Assembly (NCBI GenBank): GCA_942491935.1
Contig: CALOCZ010000005.1
Span: 18,746 to 82,745, forward strand
Origin: JAGTVG01 sp942491935
GTDB lineage: Bacteria; Bacteroidota; Bacteroidia; Cytophagales; Cyclobacteriaceae
Length of the DNA: 64,000 bases
Direction: 5' to 3'
Shown: positions 10,214 through 18,542 of the stretch, piece after piece
How the letters are laid out: each line of letters opens with the position of its first letter
Numbering within the stretch: position 1 is the stretch's first letter
Program-made: the position numbers and the translations under genes
Notes under the pieces: generated by a model
Database searches by the model: none
What the model was told of the DNA's origin: nothing
What the model saw: the letters and a program-made list of their open reading frames with translations, nothing else

Positions 10214-10930
10214 TCAGGTTAAAAAATTCTTGTCCACGAATTGCTGAAATTGAGATTTATATTGTTCTCCCACTGGTATATATACATTTTTGTCAAAAAT
10301 TATTCGATTGCGTTCAACAGTTGTGATCTTATTCAGATTCACGATAAAAGAACGATGAACACGCATGAAATCATTATCCGGAAGAAATTTTTCCATGTTC
10401 TTCATCCTCATTAATGTCATCACCGGTGTTTGGTTTTCTATATGAATACGTAAGTATTCCCGCATCGATTCTATGTATTTAATATGAGATAATTCAATAC
10501 GGAGAATCTTGTAATCCGACTTGATAAACAGAAATTTCTCATTTCGTTCAATTCGAGTATTCTCTGTAAGTTCAGCTTTTAACCTATTCTTCGCCTTCTC
10601 AGCTGATTTTAAAAAATCCTTATAACCAATTGGTTTTAGAAGATAGTCAATGGCATCTACACGGAAACCTTCAATGGCGTATTCGCTGTATGCTGTTGTG
10701 AAAATCACACCAGGTGCTTTATGCAGGGATTTAACAAAATCCATTCCACTCAGATCAGGCATATTTATATCTACAAACATCAGATCAACTTTATTATCCT
10801 GTAAAAAGGATAAGCTTTGCACAGCGCTGTCAAACTGGCCTATTAGCTCCAGATACGGCGTTTTAATAACATAATCACTGATCTGTTTAAGAGCAAGTGG
10901 CTCATCATCAATGGCAATGCAACGTATCAT
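10214..10930 (-). CDS. LytTR-family response regulator
   Basis: A 238-residue regulator with an N-terminal receiver domain: acidic pair D8/D9, phosphoacceptor D54 in FVDINMPDLSG, and the TTAYSEYAIEGF switch region. The C-terminal half is a LytTR DNA-binding domain (ILRIELSHIKYIESMREYL, then FMRVHRSFIVNLNKI). Its start overlaps the end of the sensor kinase gene by four bases, so the two are translationally coupled. It would bind direct repeats upstream of target genes; likely targets are the CotH and Spy-like genes just upstream in the same orientation, but this is only positional. Confidence 0.92.
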   Translation of the reverse strand: MIRCIAIDDEPLALKQISDYVIKTPYLELIGQFDSAVQSLSFLQDNKVDLMFVDINMPDLSGMDFVKSLHKAPGVIFTTAYSEYAIEGFRVDAIDYLLKPIGYKDFLKSAEKAKNRLKAELTENTRIERNEKFLFIKSDYKILRIELSHIKYIESMREYLRIHIENQTPVMTLMRMKNMEKFLPDNDFMRVHRSFIVNLNKITTVERNRIIFDKNVYIPVGEQYKSQFQQFVDKNFLT

Positions 10931-12050
10931 AATGGTATGGTTAAATTTACCGTAAATATATCACTCAGGTTTTCAATTTTCAGGTTATATCTGTTGCCGT
11001 AAAGTAATTTCAATCGCTTTTGTGAGTTTACGATCCCTATCCCATTATGTCCGTTCTCTTTTTCTGAACCAGATTGGCTGTTTACTATCTGAAAGTAAAG
11101 ATTTTCCCTTTCAAACGAAAAAGTAATATCTATGAATGAGGATTTTTCATAGCTGATACCATGTTTAAATGCATTTTCAACAAAGGAGGTAAATAAGAGT
11201 GGAGGAATAGACTTTTCCGGAATCCGGGCTGGAAGGTTAAGGGTTATTTTTACTTTATCGGAATACCGGAGTTTCATTAGATCCACATAATTACTGATGA
11301 AATCTACTTCTTTCTGAATCGGGATTTTATCCACCTCCGAATCATACAGCAAGTGACGCATGAGTCTTGATAAACTTATAACAGACTCTCTTTTGCTTCA
11401 TCGGTATCGAAGTCTATCAGAGAATGGATGTTATTGAGTGTATTCATAAAGAAATGAGGACTTATCTGGTTTTTTAGAAAAGCCAACTGTGTCTCCATAT
11501 TCTCTTTTTCAGCGTAGGTGCGTTTTTGCTCTGATCGTACCCATTCCACCGACACTTTTAAGCCTGTATCAAATCCAACTATTAATAATGAGATCACTGC
11601 AAAACTGATATATGGGGGAAGCCGGTTTGGAGGAGGCTTAGCTAATGGATTTTGGTGTCTTCTGTCGGGGGGCTGCAAACCGGTACCCGGGGGGCTGTCA
11701 ATTCTCTCATTCAAGGGTTGCCGGTTTGGTGGTAATAACATTCTTTCCTGAGAGGGGTAAATACCCATAGCCATAACCACAATTAATAGCGTGACACTCA
11801 AAAAGAAGAGGACTCTTTTATTCGTGAAAAACAAATATGGTAAGAATATAAACCGGTTTATAAGAAATACAACAAGGTAAGGAATATAGTTAATCCAAAC
11901 TCTGAAGATATGAGGCCAATCTATTCCGTATTCGTAGTTACCCAGAATCAGCGGCGAAGCAAACAAAAGGAACCAGAAGACAAAAATTATCAATGGTTCA
12001 AACAGCTGAAACAGGTTTCTTTGAGGTTCTTGTTTATTCATTTTGTACAA
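10927..12050 (-). CDS. LytS/YehU-type sensor histidine kinase, one frameshift
   Basis: Two frames combine into one ~370-residue kinase. The first part (12050-11376) has four membrane segments, with a Pro-rich hydrophilic loop (about residues 110-145, many PP and NR) between the third and fourth. It ends with the phospho-acceptor box QISPHFFMNTLNNI (H199). After DEAKES the frame shifts around 11370-11380, and the second part continues VISLSRLMRHLLYDSE, then VENAFKHG (N box) and NGHNGIGIVNSQKRL (G box). The restored sequence has no gap, so a base-calling error is likely. Start could also be the Met three codons in. It overlaps the response regulator gene. The signal sensed is unknown. Confidence 0.88.
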
Positions 12051-12237
12051 TATATTTATAAAACAATCTTGTTCAAATTATTTCTACCTAATTCCATGCA
12101 TCCCAGGTATTTCTGTAGATGGGTCATGAGATTTGAATATAAACCCGGGTAAACGGGAAAAGCGATTCAATCTTTATATTGTGGTTATTCAGGTCTTTTG
12201 ATTCATTTATACATCTGGTCAGGATCTCAATCAAAAA

Positions 12238-13680
12238 TCATTTCAGATAATTGTCAACAGCAACTTTACGATTCTCCGCATGCTGTTTAAGTTGCGATAT
12301 AGCCGATCTGAAGTCACTGGAGTTTTCCAGAAAGGTGTATCCTGGTATTTCATCATTCACATATTCCTCAATCAATGAAGCATAATTCTCATAGGCAGAT
12401 TGCATTGTTGAAGCATCAAAATATTTCACAATGGTTTCCTGTACATATTCATCATACTTTACCCTGTACAGCTCATCCTCATACAAGTGTTCAATTAAGG
12501 GCCATCGTCCAGATTGCAGATCTGAAAAATCCAGTTCAAGGGAACCTCCCATTTTACCCTCCTGCAAGGCTTCATTATTATCCCAGGGTATCCAAGTGAG
12601 CTTACCATTGTCCGGATTATTGTACAGGTAGTAATTCTGGGTCATTCTTCCATAGGTATCCCAATTCTGGATTACAGTATTTACTGCGAGATATTTCAGG
12701 AATACATCTGTGTTAAAAACTTCCTCCAAACCAGACCTCCACGCAGCAGGATCATTTATCCTGGTCTGATCGTGTAAAACCGAATATAAGGTTTGTATGT
12801 CTGTCCAATCCGCATCATCCTCATTGGATTTCTTTTCAAAATCAACTTCATTGAAAGTTCCGCTTGCAAAGCTGGCACCATCACCTTCAGGTTTGTATAG
12901 ATTTCCAGCATCGTCAGGAAATTGTATCTCAATAAGGGTGTCATCTACTTCTTCCACCATTGTATACAGCCCAAAATATTGTGGTCCATCGCCATAATCG
13001 ACATATAAAGCGTAAAATGCAGTATGTGATACAGCTAATCCTGCTTTAGAGAATATTTCAGCTGCTGCCTTTTCCCTCAAAAATGACTCATCGTCAAAAT
13101 TGTTTTTAAGACTTAACTTTTTAAAACCAAAGAAACGCTGATTATCGATTTGGGGATAATCATCCTCAAATTCGTCAAAATCCAATTTGAAGGATAGTTT
13201 TAATATACCCTGCTGCCAGCTGCTCTTTAAACTCGAGTTTCCTTTGAACCGGATCCCTACACGGTACCATTGTGTATCATTGTAAAAAATATCGGCCGGA
13301 ACAAATATCGGATCTTCATCATATCCGGAAATCCCACCACCGGGATTTAAGCCACCGCCTCCTGATGAACCGAATGAACCGTATAAATTCGTCATATTGC
13401 TAAGCATGCTTAACCATCGTGCTTCAGTTATGACCATATCGATCCTTTTAACAGTTGTATTATCGAATACTTCAGTAAAATCAGGCATTGCTGATTTGCC
13501 ATGAGTTTCCTCAGCCCAGTCAGTGGGAGAAAAATCTGTATCATCAATCAGCACCTCATCGGGATAATAATTCTCCATTTCACTTTCCAGATCAACCGAA
13601 CATTGTAAAAATACTATGGGCAGAAGAGCATAAAGGGTGAATTTTAAAATCAGGTCCTTAATTCTAATACATCTACACAT
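12238..13680 (-). CDS. CotH-family kinase-like lipoprotein
   Basis: A 480-residue protein with an N-terminal lipoprotein signal (VFLQC, lipidated C27) and an acidic linker. The core matches CotH: VGIRFKGNSS, the FFGFKKLSLKNNFDDESFLREKAAAEIF stretch (here quoted only as a region, about residues 180-207), YFGLYTMVEEVDD, and NWDTYGRMTQNYYLYN followed by LTWIPWDNNEAL. CotH proteins are atypical kinases known from spore coats and common in Bacteroidota surface lipoproteins, where their substrates are not known. A Gly-rich loop near residues 103-118 is unusual. The gene sits between a Spy-like protein and a LytS/LytTR pair, all on the minus strand. Confidence 0.88.
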   Translation of the reverse strand: MCRCIRIKDLILKFTLYALLPIVFLQCSVDLESEMENYYPDEVLIDDTDFSPTDWAEETHGKSAMPDFTEVFDNTTVKRIDMVITEARWLSMLSNMTNLYGSFGSSGGGGLNPGGGISGYDEDPIFVPADIFYNDTQWYRVGIRFKGNSSLKSSWQQGILKLSFKLDFDEFEDDYPQIDNQRFFGFKKLSLKNNFDDESFLREKAAAEIFSKAGLAVSHTAFYALYVDYGDGPQYFGLYTMVEEVDDTLIEIQFPDDAGNLYKPEGDGASFASGTFNEVDFEKKSNEDDADWTDIQTLYSVLHDQTRINDPAAWRSGLEEVFNTDVFLKYLAVNTVIQNWDTYGRMTQNYYLYNNPDNGKLTWIPWDNNEALQEGKMGGSLELDFSDLQSGRWPLIEHLYEDELYRVKYDEYVQETIVKYFDASTMQSAYENYASLIEEYVNDEIPGYTFLENSSDFRSAISQLKQHAENRKVAVDNYLK

Positions 13681-13817
13681 TTATTGATTATTTGTTGTTT
13701 TTTTCATAATCATTAAGGTTTATCAAAAAGGGAGTTTTTGCATTCAGCATTTATCCCCTTATTGTTTACTTCTACTTCAAGGTAATTAAATATCTAAATC
13801 TATATTCAACTTAATCT

Positions 13818-14222
13818 TTACTTGCCTGAATGTCGTCCGGATCTTTTATCAATGTGTTCATTCAGGTAAGCCTCATATTGAGTTTGTTGCGATTCCGAAA
13901 GAATGGCTTTCACATCCTTTTGAAAAGCCGTCTCAAAGGCCTCCATTTCACGTCTTTCAGGCCTTGAATTTCCTGTTGTTTTCTTTTCCAATTCTTCAAA
14001 ATGAGCCAGATATAAATCAAGTACCTGTGATTCCTGGTTTTCCGTAAATGAAATTTCACCAGCTAAGTCCTTCACCATATTTTTTATCTGCTTTTCCGAA
14101 GGAATTGGCGGCGGACCTTGTTGTCCGCCTCTAGGACCGTTATTTGGCCCTTGTGCAAAACTTATACTTCCAACAAAAAGGAAGGATAGTAATAAGATTG
14201 TTTTAATTGTTTTTCGTTTCAT
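13818..14222 (-). CDS. exported Spy/CpxP-like small helical protein
   Basis: A 134-residue protein with a Sec signal peptide (ending SISFAQ), a short Gly/Pro/Gln-rich linker, and a charged helical body (QESQVLDLYLAHFEELEKK, RREMEAFETAFQKDVKAIL, SESQQTQYEAYL). This matches the periplasmic Spy/CpxP/zinc-resistance-associated group, whose members act as chaperones or metal-linked stress proteins. It is 137 bp upstream of the CotH gene in the same direction and probably co-transcribed. The family call is by pattern, since these proteins have low sequence conservation. Confidence 0.65.
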   Translation of the reverse strand: MKRKTIKTILLLSFLFVGSISFAQGPNNGPRGGQQGPPPIPSEKQIKNMVKDLAGEISFTENQESQVLDLYLAHFEELEKKTTGNSRPERREMEAFETAFQKDVKAILSESQQTQYEAYLNEHIDKRSGRHSGK

Positions 14223-14488
14223 TTTCTTGAAAATTTAATAATTGTGCTTCAAACGTAGCTGATTTATGAAATCTCAGGAAAAGAAATCAACAGACAGGGT
14301 TTCTTTTTCTACAAAAAACAGGATTTTATCAATTGAGGTTTTGTGAAATTCACCTTATGTGCCCTGAAATCTTAGAATACTTCTGAAGAATACAGAATTG
14401 TATTTATTATTGGATGTTTTAATGGGATAAAAAAGTCGAATCCAACATCGAAACTATATTTATCAAGATCTGTTGAATTACCCCTATC

Positions 14489-15313
14489 TCAGGCTATCTG
14501 TTCCTTTAGAATATCCTTTAATTGTTCAGACCACAGGATCCGGTAATGGCCCAGATTTTCGAGTTCAATGAGTTCTGATTGGGGTATTGCTTTATGGACC
14601 AGTCTGGCTTTTTCGATAGGGATCACCCGGTCGCTTTTCGAATGAATTATTGTTGCTTCCCCCAGATTGTTTAGATCTCCGCCGTAAACCTTCATATTGA
14701 GGTCATTCAGTGGGATATTTATTTCTTTCTCGAGCATTGCGATCAGGTGATTCACTGTCCGAGCTGACACACCAATAAATTCAGCTATTTCATTAATTCT
14801 GTCCCTGAAATGATAGGGAGTGGTTATAAGAAACCATTTATCTATTTGTACTTCCGGATTTTCTTTTAAAGCAAAAGCAGCAGTGACACTGCCAAAGGAA
14901 TGGCTGATAACAACTTTTGGCTGGTGGATCTTTAATCTTTCGGTTACGAAATCGGCATATTCGAACATACTCGTATTTCCTTTGCTGCTGTTTCCATGTG
15001 AAGGGGCATCATAAGCAATGATCTGATACCCTTTGCCAAGAAGAACATCGATCAAGGCCCCGAAATTTCCTGCCTGCCCTTCCCAACCATGAATCAGCAA
15101 TGCAATAGGATCATCCGGTTTTCCCCATGAATATTTCTGAATATTAAATCCTTTAAACTTAACCTGCTCCTTTGTAGCTTTGTTTAAAGCTCTTTCTTCG
15201 AATTCCCTTAATTTATATATTCGGGGATTTGACATGATATGATAGAGCTTCTTCGCAGCCATTTTAGGGTAAAGAGTATCCAATACCTTGAAATATAATC
15301 TTAATGCTTTCAT
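14489..15313 (-). CDS. cytoplasmic alpha/beta hydrolase
   Basis: A 274-residue alpha/beta hydrolase without signal peptide. It has the oxyanion region LLIHGWEGQAGNF, the nucleophile motif SHSFGS (Ser of SxSxG), an acid in HSKSDRVIP and a C-terminal catalytic His in LGHYRILW. The start at 15313 begins a four-fold 50-bp repeat that runs upstream. The gene diverges from an HxlR-type regulator at 15590, which probably controls it. Substrate unknown; relatives are annotated as esterases or lysophospholipases without proof. Confidence 0.85.
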   Translation of the reverse strand: MKALRLYFKVLDTLYPKMAAKKLYHIMSNPRIYKLREFEERALNKATKEQVKFKGFNIQKYSWGKPDDPIALLIHGWEGQAGNFGALIDVLLGKGYQIIAYDAPSHGNSSKGNTSMFEYADFVTERLKIHQPKVVISHSFGSVTAAFALKENPEVQIDKWFLITTPYHFRDRINEIAEFIGVSARTVNHLIAMLEKEINIPLNDLNMKVYGGDLNNLGEATIIHSKSDRVIPIEKARLVHKAIPQSELIELENLGHYRILWSEQLKDILKEQIA

Positions 15314-15463
15314 GAATATGCAGCCTTAGAGTCTTCATTTAGAATTAATCTTAAATCATTCATGGAAATGCTGTCTTATTGTTTTGATGTAGATTAAATC
15401 ATAATTCCTTCATGGAAATATAATCCGGATTCCCTAAAAGAAATATAATTTATATGCTTTCAT
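15281..15463. repeat. four imperfect tandem copies, exact 50-bp period, carrying the hydrolase gene start
   Basis: The minus-strand start region of the hydrolase (CAT at 15311 on the + strand) recurs at 15361, 15411 and 15461, exactly 50 bp apart. Read on the minus strand, the first and fourth copies both begin ATGAAAGCAT and continue to TTATATTTC, with three mismatches over 24 bases. The middle copies are more diverged (ATGAATGATT and ATGAAGGAAT). The gene start has therefore been duplicated upstream into its own leader. Confidence 0.7.
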
Positions 15464-15525
15464 CAAAAGAAAAACCATATGACCTCATATAAATATACTC
15501 TTTTACAGATCTGAGTACTAAAAAG

Positions 15526-15551
15526 GAACTCAAATATAAATATCTGAGTTC
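15526..15551. promoter_or_regulatory. inverted repeat upstream of the HxlR-type gene
   Basis: Arms GAACTCA (15526-15532) and TGAGTTC (15545-15551) are perfect, flanked by A and T runs. A direct repeat, CTGAGTxCT, also occurs at 15511 and 15544. The site is about 40 bp before the regulator start and between two divergent genes, so it is a good candidate operator. A terminator is possible but does not fit the gene orientation. Confidence 0.45.
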
Positions 15552-15589
15552 TTTTTTGCAACTTAGATTAAAGATATTTATTTTTATGT

Positions 15590-16036
15590 ATGGAAAACAT
15601 TGAACCAAGTGCATTAGACAGGAACTTATGCCCGGTGATGAAGAGTATATCGACAATAGGGGACAGGTGGATACTCCTGATTTTAAGGGAGTGTTTTCTT
15701 GGATTTAAAAAATTCGAGGATTTTCATACGAACCTGAATATATCAAAATCAGTACTCATCAAGAAATTGGATAAGATGATTAGTAAAGGATTACTATATA
15801 AAAAGCAGTACCAGATCGAAGGCCAGAGAAGCAGGTTCGAGTATCGTCTGACTGGTATGGGCTGGGACCTTATTAAGGTGGTGATTGCACTTATGGAATG
15901 GGGTAATGAGCATTTAGTGGAAAAAGGGAAGAAAACATTGAAAATTGTTGAGCGGGATACCAATCATAATACAATGCTTCAATTGATCAATGAAGCAGGT
16001 GGCAGGACTGATTGGTATGAACTTAACTTCAGGTAA
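15590..16036 (+). CDS. HxlR-family transcriptional regulator
   Basis: A 148-residue winged-helix protein. It has the family's N-terminal Cys (NLCPVMKSISTIGDRW), the LRECFLGFKKFEDFHTNLNIS recognition region (about residues 32-52), SVLIKKLDKMISKGLL and RFEYRLTGMGWDL. Members of this family sense electrophiles or redox change, often through the N-terminal cysteine, and usually control a divergent neighbour. Here the neighbour is the alpha/beta hydrolase at 14489. The inverted repeat 40 bp upstream suggests autoregulation. Confidence 0.92.
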   Translation: MENIEPSALDRNLCPVMKSISTIGDRWILLILRECFLGFKKFEDFHTNLNISKSVLIKKLDKMISKGLLYKKQYQIEGQRSRFEYRLTGMGWDLIKVVIALMEWGNEHLVEKGKKTLKIVERDTNHNTMLQLINEAGGRTDWYELNFR

Positions 16037-16170
16037 TTGAGAAATAATTCTTTGTATGGAAATAATTTTGCCTACTTCTGGATCATACAAGTAAAACATT
16101 GTTATTGAGATTTTATTATTTTACTGATCGATTTACATAAGGTGTAAACAGTGATCCTTAAGCTTTATTT

Positions 16171-16187
16171 ATGCAACAGTGTTGCTT
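16171..16187. promoter_or_regulatory. Fur/Zur-like operator overlapping the promoter of the DUF4625 gene
   Basis: The sequence ATGCAACAGTGTTGCTT is an inverted repeat of the form ATGCAA-N5-TTGCwT. The same form occurs at 17783-17799 before the Fur-family gene. The right arm contains the TTG at 16182-16184 that serves as the -33 element, so binding would block transcription of the lipoprotein gene. Confidence 0.6.
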
Positions 16188-16212
16188 TTATTTAGAAACC
16201 GATTTAGTTTTG
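16182..16212 (+). promoter_or_regulatory. Bacteroidota-type promoter of the DUF4625 gene
   Basis: TTG at 16182-16184, a 20-bp spacer and TAGTTTTG at 16205-16212 match the known Bacteroidota housekeeping consensus (TTG, 19-21 bp, TAnnTTTG). The start codon follows 13 bp later, so the leader is very short. Confidence 0.6.
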
Positions 16213-16224
16213 CAATAATATCTG

Positions 16225-17140
16225 ATGAAAGTAATTATGTGGCGTAGGCAAATCCTTATTCTGATCATCTATTCAATCTTTTTTACCAGTTGTATATTCG
16301 GCGGGAGCGATCTGGTGGATATTACTGCTCCTAAAATAGACGTGCTAAAACCACTGGAATGGGATTCAGTGGTAGCTGGAGGATTTGTTGATTTTGAAGC
16401 CACATTTTTTGATGATCTTGAACTGGGAAGTTACAGCCTGGATGTTCATGATAATCTGGATGGGCACGGGCATGGCAGAATTTCCCAACCAAATGATGAT
16501 CCATCTCTTGAACGATGGATATATAAGAAAAACTATTCCATTCCTGAAGGATATATCATGTTTGTGGCGCAACATGATGACGATATAGCAGTGCCGGAAA
16601 ATTCTATGGCAGGACCTTATCATTTTGTGGTTCAGGCGGTTGACCAGGCAGGTAATGCCACAAACTTCCAGGATGGCAGTACGGTTGAATTCGAAGTATT
16701 GATAATGAATGATAGTCAGCCTGTTGTAAATATTACCAATCTTGTCGAAGGTGAGCTGGAGATTGAAAGCGGAGCACGTTTTATCGTTGAAGGAGATATT
16801 TCCGATCCCACAACTGGTACTTATGCCGGCATACACTCCGATGGAAGTTCTTCTTGGTGAAGATCATGAAGAAGCGCATGACCAACATGGGAGGATTAAA
16901 CAGGATGAACACAGTAACCTGATCGATGTTGATTATGAAGGAGCCGACCTTGAAGTTTTTATGATTGACGGGATCATACAATTGGACCTGGTATTTGAGT
17001 CTATTGATTATACCTTATCTCAGCAAGTGCTTGATGAACTGACCAGTGAAGGAATTGATTATTTGGTATTGAACCTTAAAGTCAGGGATGAACAGGGAAA
17101 CCTGACAATCAGCAGGACCATCGTGCATATTCACATCTGA
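16225..17140 (+). CDS. DUF4625-like lipoprotein, one frameshift
   Basis: Two frames join near 16835-16841 into one ~305-residue lipoprotein. It has a lipobox ending TSC (C23), then ITAPKIDVLKPLEWDSVVAGG and LGSYSLDVHDNLDGHGHG, the pattern of DUF4625, an Ig-like family of Bacteroidota outer-membrane lipoproteins. A second Ig-like half (PVVNITNLVEG onwards) follows. After the shift comes an acidic and His-rich stretch (GEDHEEAHDQHG) and a final strand pair. The His clusters suggest metal binding. It is convergent with a Fur-family regulator five bases away and shares an operator-like site with it, so a role in metal (probably zinc) handling is likely. Confidence 0.75.
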
Positions 17141-17145
17141 TATTT

Positions 17146-17580
17146 CTATTGGGCAGGTTGCAATTCCGTACGACAGGCCTTACAAATTCCATTAAGGATC
17201 AAGTAACTTTCTTCAATTTCATAATCCGGAAGATCAATAAGTGGGGTATGATAATTGGGAAGGCATTCCACATGTCCGCATACATTGCACTTGAAATGAA
17301 CATGATCATGATGATGGGCTTCTTCACTGCAGTCTGCCGTACAAAGTCCGTATGCTGCAATTCCACTATCATTGGGAATGCGGTGCAATAATCCCTGGTC
17401 AATAAATGAATTAAGGGTTCTGTAAAGTGTTACACGGTCATAATCTTTAAGTTCATCTTCCAGGTCTTTAAAACTGAGTGCATGATCCGTGTTGTAAAAC
17501 TTTTCAAGCACATCTATCCTGCAATCAGTTATCCTGAGATGGTGGTTTTTGAGCAATTTTTTGTAATCACTATATTTCAT
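17146..17580 (-). CDS. Fur-family metalloregulator (Zur-like)
   Basis: A 144-residue regulator with an N-terminal winged helix (ITDCRIDVLEKF, DRVTLYRTLNSFIDQGLL) and a C-terminal metal domain. It has a His-rich loop HHHDHVHFKC (residues 89-98) and the structural zinc ligands C98, C101, C133 and C136. The family includes Fur, Zur, PerR and Mur; I cannot fix the metal from sequence alone, though zinc fits the convergent His-rich DUF4625 lipoprotein. A palindrome matching the one before DUF4625 lies in its own promoter region, so it is probably autoregulated. Confidence 0.9.
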   Translation of the reverse strand: MKYSDYKKLLKNHHLRITDCRIDVLEKFYNTDHALSFKDLEDELKDYDRVTLYRTLNSFIDQGLLHRIPNDSGIAAYGLCTADCSEEAHHHDHVHFKCNVCGHVECLPNYHTPLIDLPDYEIEESYLILNGICKACRTELQPAQ

Positions 17581-17768
17581 TCTATAAAAAAAATTTCAGG
17601 TCCGTCGATAATCTATGAAATTGATCCAAGTATTTTGTGAAAGGTCAGGGCTGTCAAATATCCTTAATTTCATTGGTTTCAATTCTCCAGAATCATTTCA
17701 GGGCCGTTTCAGTAATCAAATATCCAGGACTGATTCAGGATAAAAATATTTAGAACCAATTCAGATTT

Positions 17769-17799
17769 CAAATATAAGTAAAATGCAATTAAGTTGCAT
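17769..17799 (-). promoter_or_regulatory. promoter and Fur/Zur-like operator of the Fur-family gene
   Basis: On the minus strand a -7 element TATATTTG (17769-17776) lies just downstream of the perfect palindrome ATGCAA-TTAAG-TTGCAT (17783-17799). The operator would thus sit between the -33 and -7 elements. The predicted leader is about 190 bases; it holds several degenerate copies of TTCAGGnCyGTT with irregular spacing (17595-17765) and no gene. The rest of 17581-17934 is AT-rich and unassigned. Confidence 0.55.
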
Positions 17800-17934
17800 A
17801 AATATGTATTGTTTTGAATTACGAATGAGTTATAGGACGTATCAGTAAATTTGATTTCAATCGAAATTAAAACTAACAGAGATTGGTTTACCTAACCTGT
17901 GCTGATAGCAAACAGATTGAACAGTTTGAATTGC

Positions 17935-18531
17935 TTATCCTCTGCCGTTGACAAAAGGTCGGATGTCGGTAGCGATCATTCCGGCAGACCGTGCAGCCTT
18001 TAATCCCGGATCACCGTCTTCAAAAACCTGGCAATCCTTAGGATCGACACCCATAAGTTCCGCGCATCTCAGGAAAGTATCCGGGGCAGGCTTTGGGTTT
18101 GGAACATCTTCCTTCGAAACAAGAATGTCGAAATATTTATCCAGGCCCATTGTCCTGATGGCCATCCAGGAACCTTCGCTTGGACTGCCTGTTCCAATTG
18201 CTTTTGGCAATTTATTATGATACGCAATGGCAATATCAACAACGGGTTCAACAAGCGTCAATTGATCCAACTTAGTTTCATACAACAGTTCTTTCTGTTT
18301 GGCCAGGTCACCGGGAATAAAATCCAGGTTGGTGATCTCTTTAATCTCCTTGAAGATATTATCTGAGGATACACCTGCATGGGCATAGAAAAAATCTTCA
18401 GTAAAATCGTATTTCAGCTCTTTGAGGCATATTTCCTTCCATGCCAGATAATGCAGGGGCATGGAGTCTAATAAAGTACCATCAAGGTCAAAAATCAAAG
18501 CTTTTGCAGATGGATCCACACGTAATTCCAT
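17935..18531 (-). CDS. beta-phosphoglucomutase-like HAD hydrolase
   Basis: A 198-residue HAD protein with all four motifs: FDLDGTLLDSMPLH (nucleophile Asp and acid Asp), a Thr/Ser in IGTGSPS, a Lys in NPKPAPDTF, and VFEDGDPGLKAARSAGM. The cap insertion after motif I is of the four-helix type seen in beta-phosphoglucomutases and sugar-phosphate phosphatases. It follows the LacI-type gene by 11 bp and so is the last gene of the sugar-acid cluster. It probably dephosphorylates or isomerises a sugar phosphate. Whether it is a mutase cannot be told from sequence. Confidence 0.85.
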   Translation of the reverse strand: MELRVDPSAKALIFDLDGTLLDSMPLHYLAWKEICLKELKYDFTEDFFYAHAGVSSDNIFKEIKEITNLDFIPGDLAKQKELLYETKLDQLTLVEPVVDIAIAYHNKLPKAIGTGSPSEGSWMAIRTMGLDKYFDILVSKEDVPNPKPAPDTFLRCAELMGVDPKDCQVFEDGDPGLKAARSAGMIATDIRPFVNGRG

Positions 18532-18542
18532 AGGATTTTGTG

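Noticed and set aside
15450..15656. A 68-codon minus-strand open frame at the HxlR start
   Set aside because: It overlaps the regulator's 5' end and the upstream inverted repeat, has no family pattern, and is best explained as chance.
17595..17765. TTCAGGnCyGTT-like repeats in the leader of the Fur-family gene as an ordered array
   Set aside because: Spacings vary (49, 53, 37, 26 bp) and similarity is low, so I only mention them with the promoter entry.
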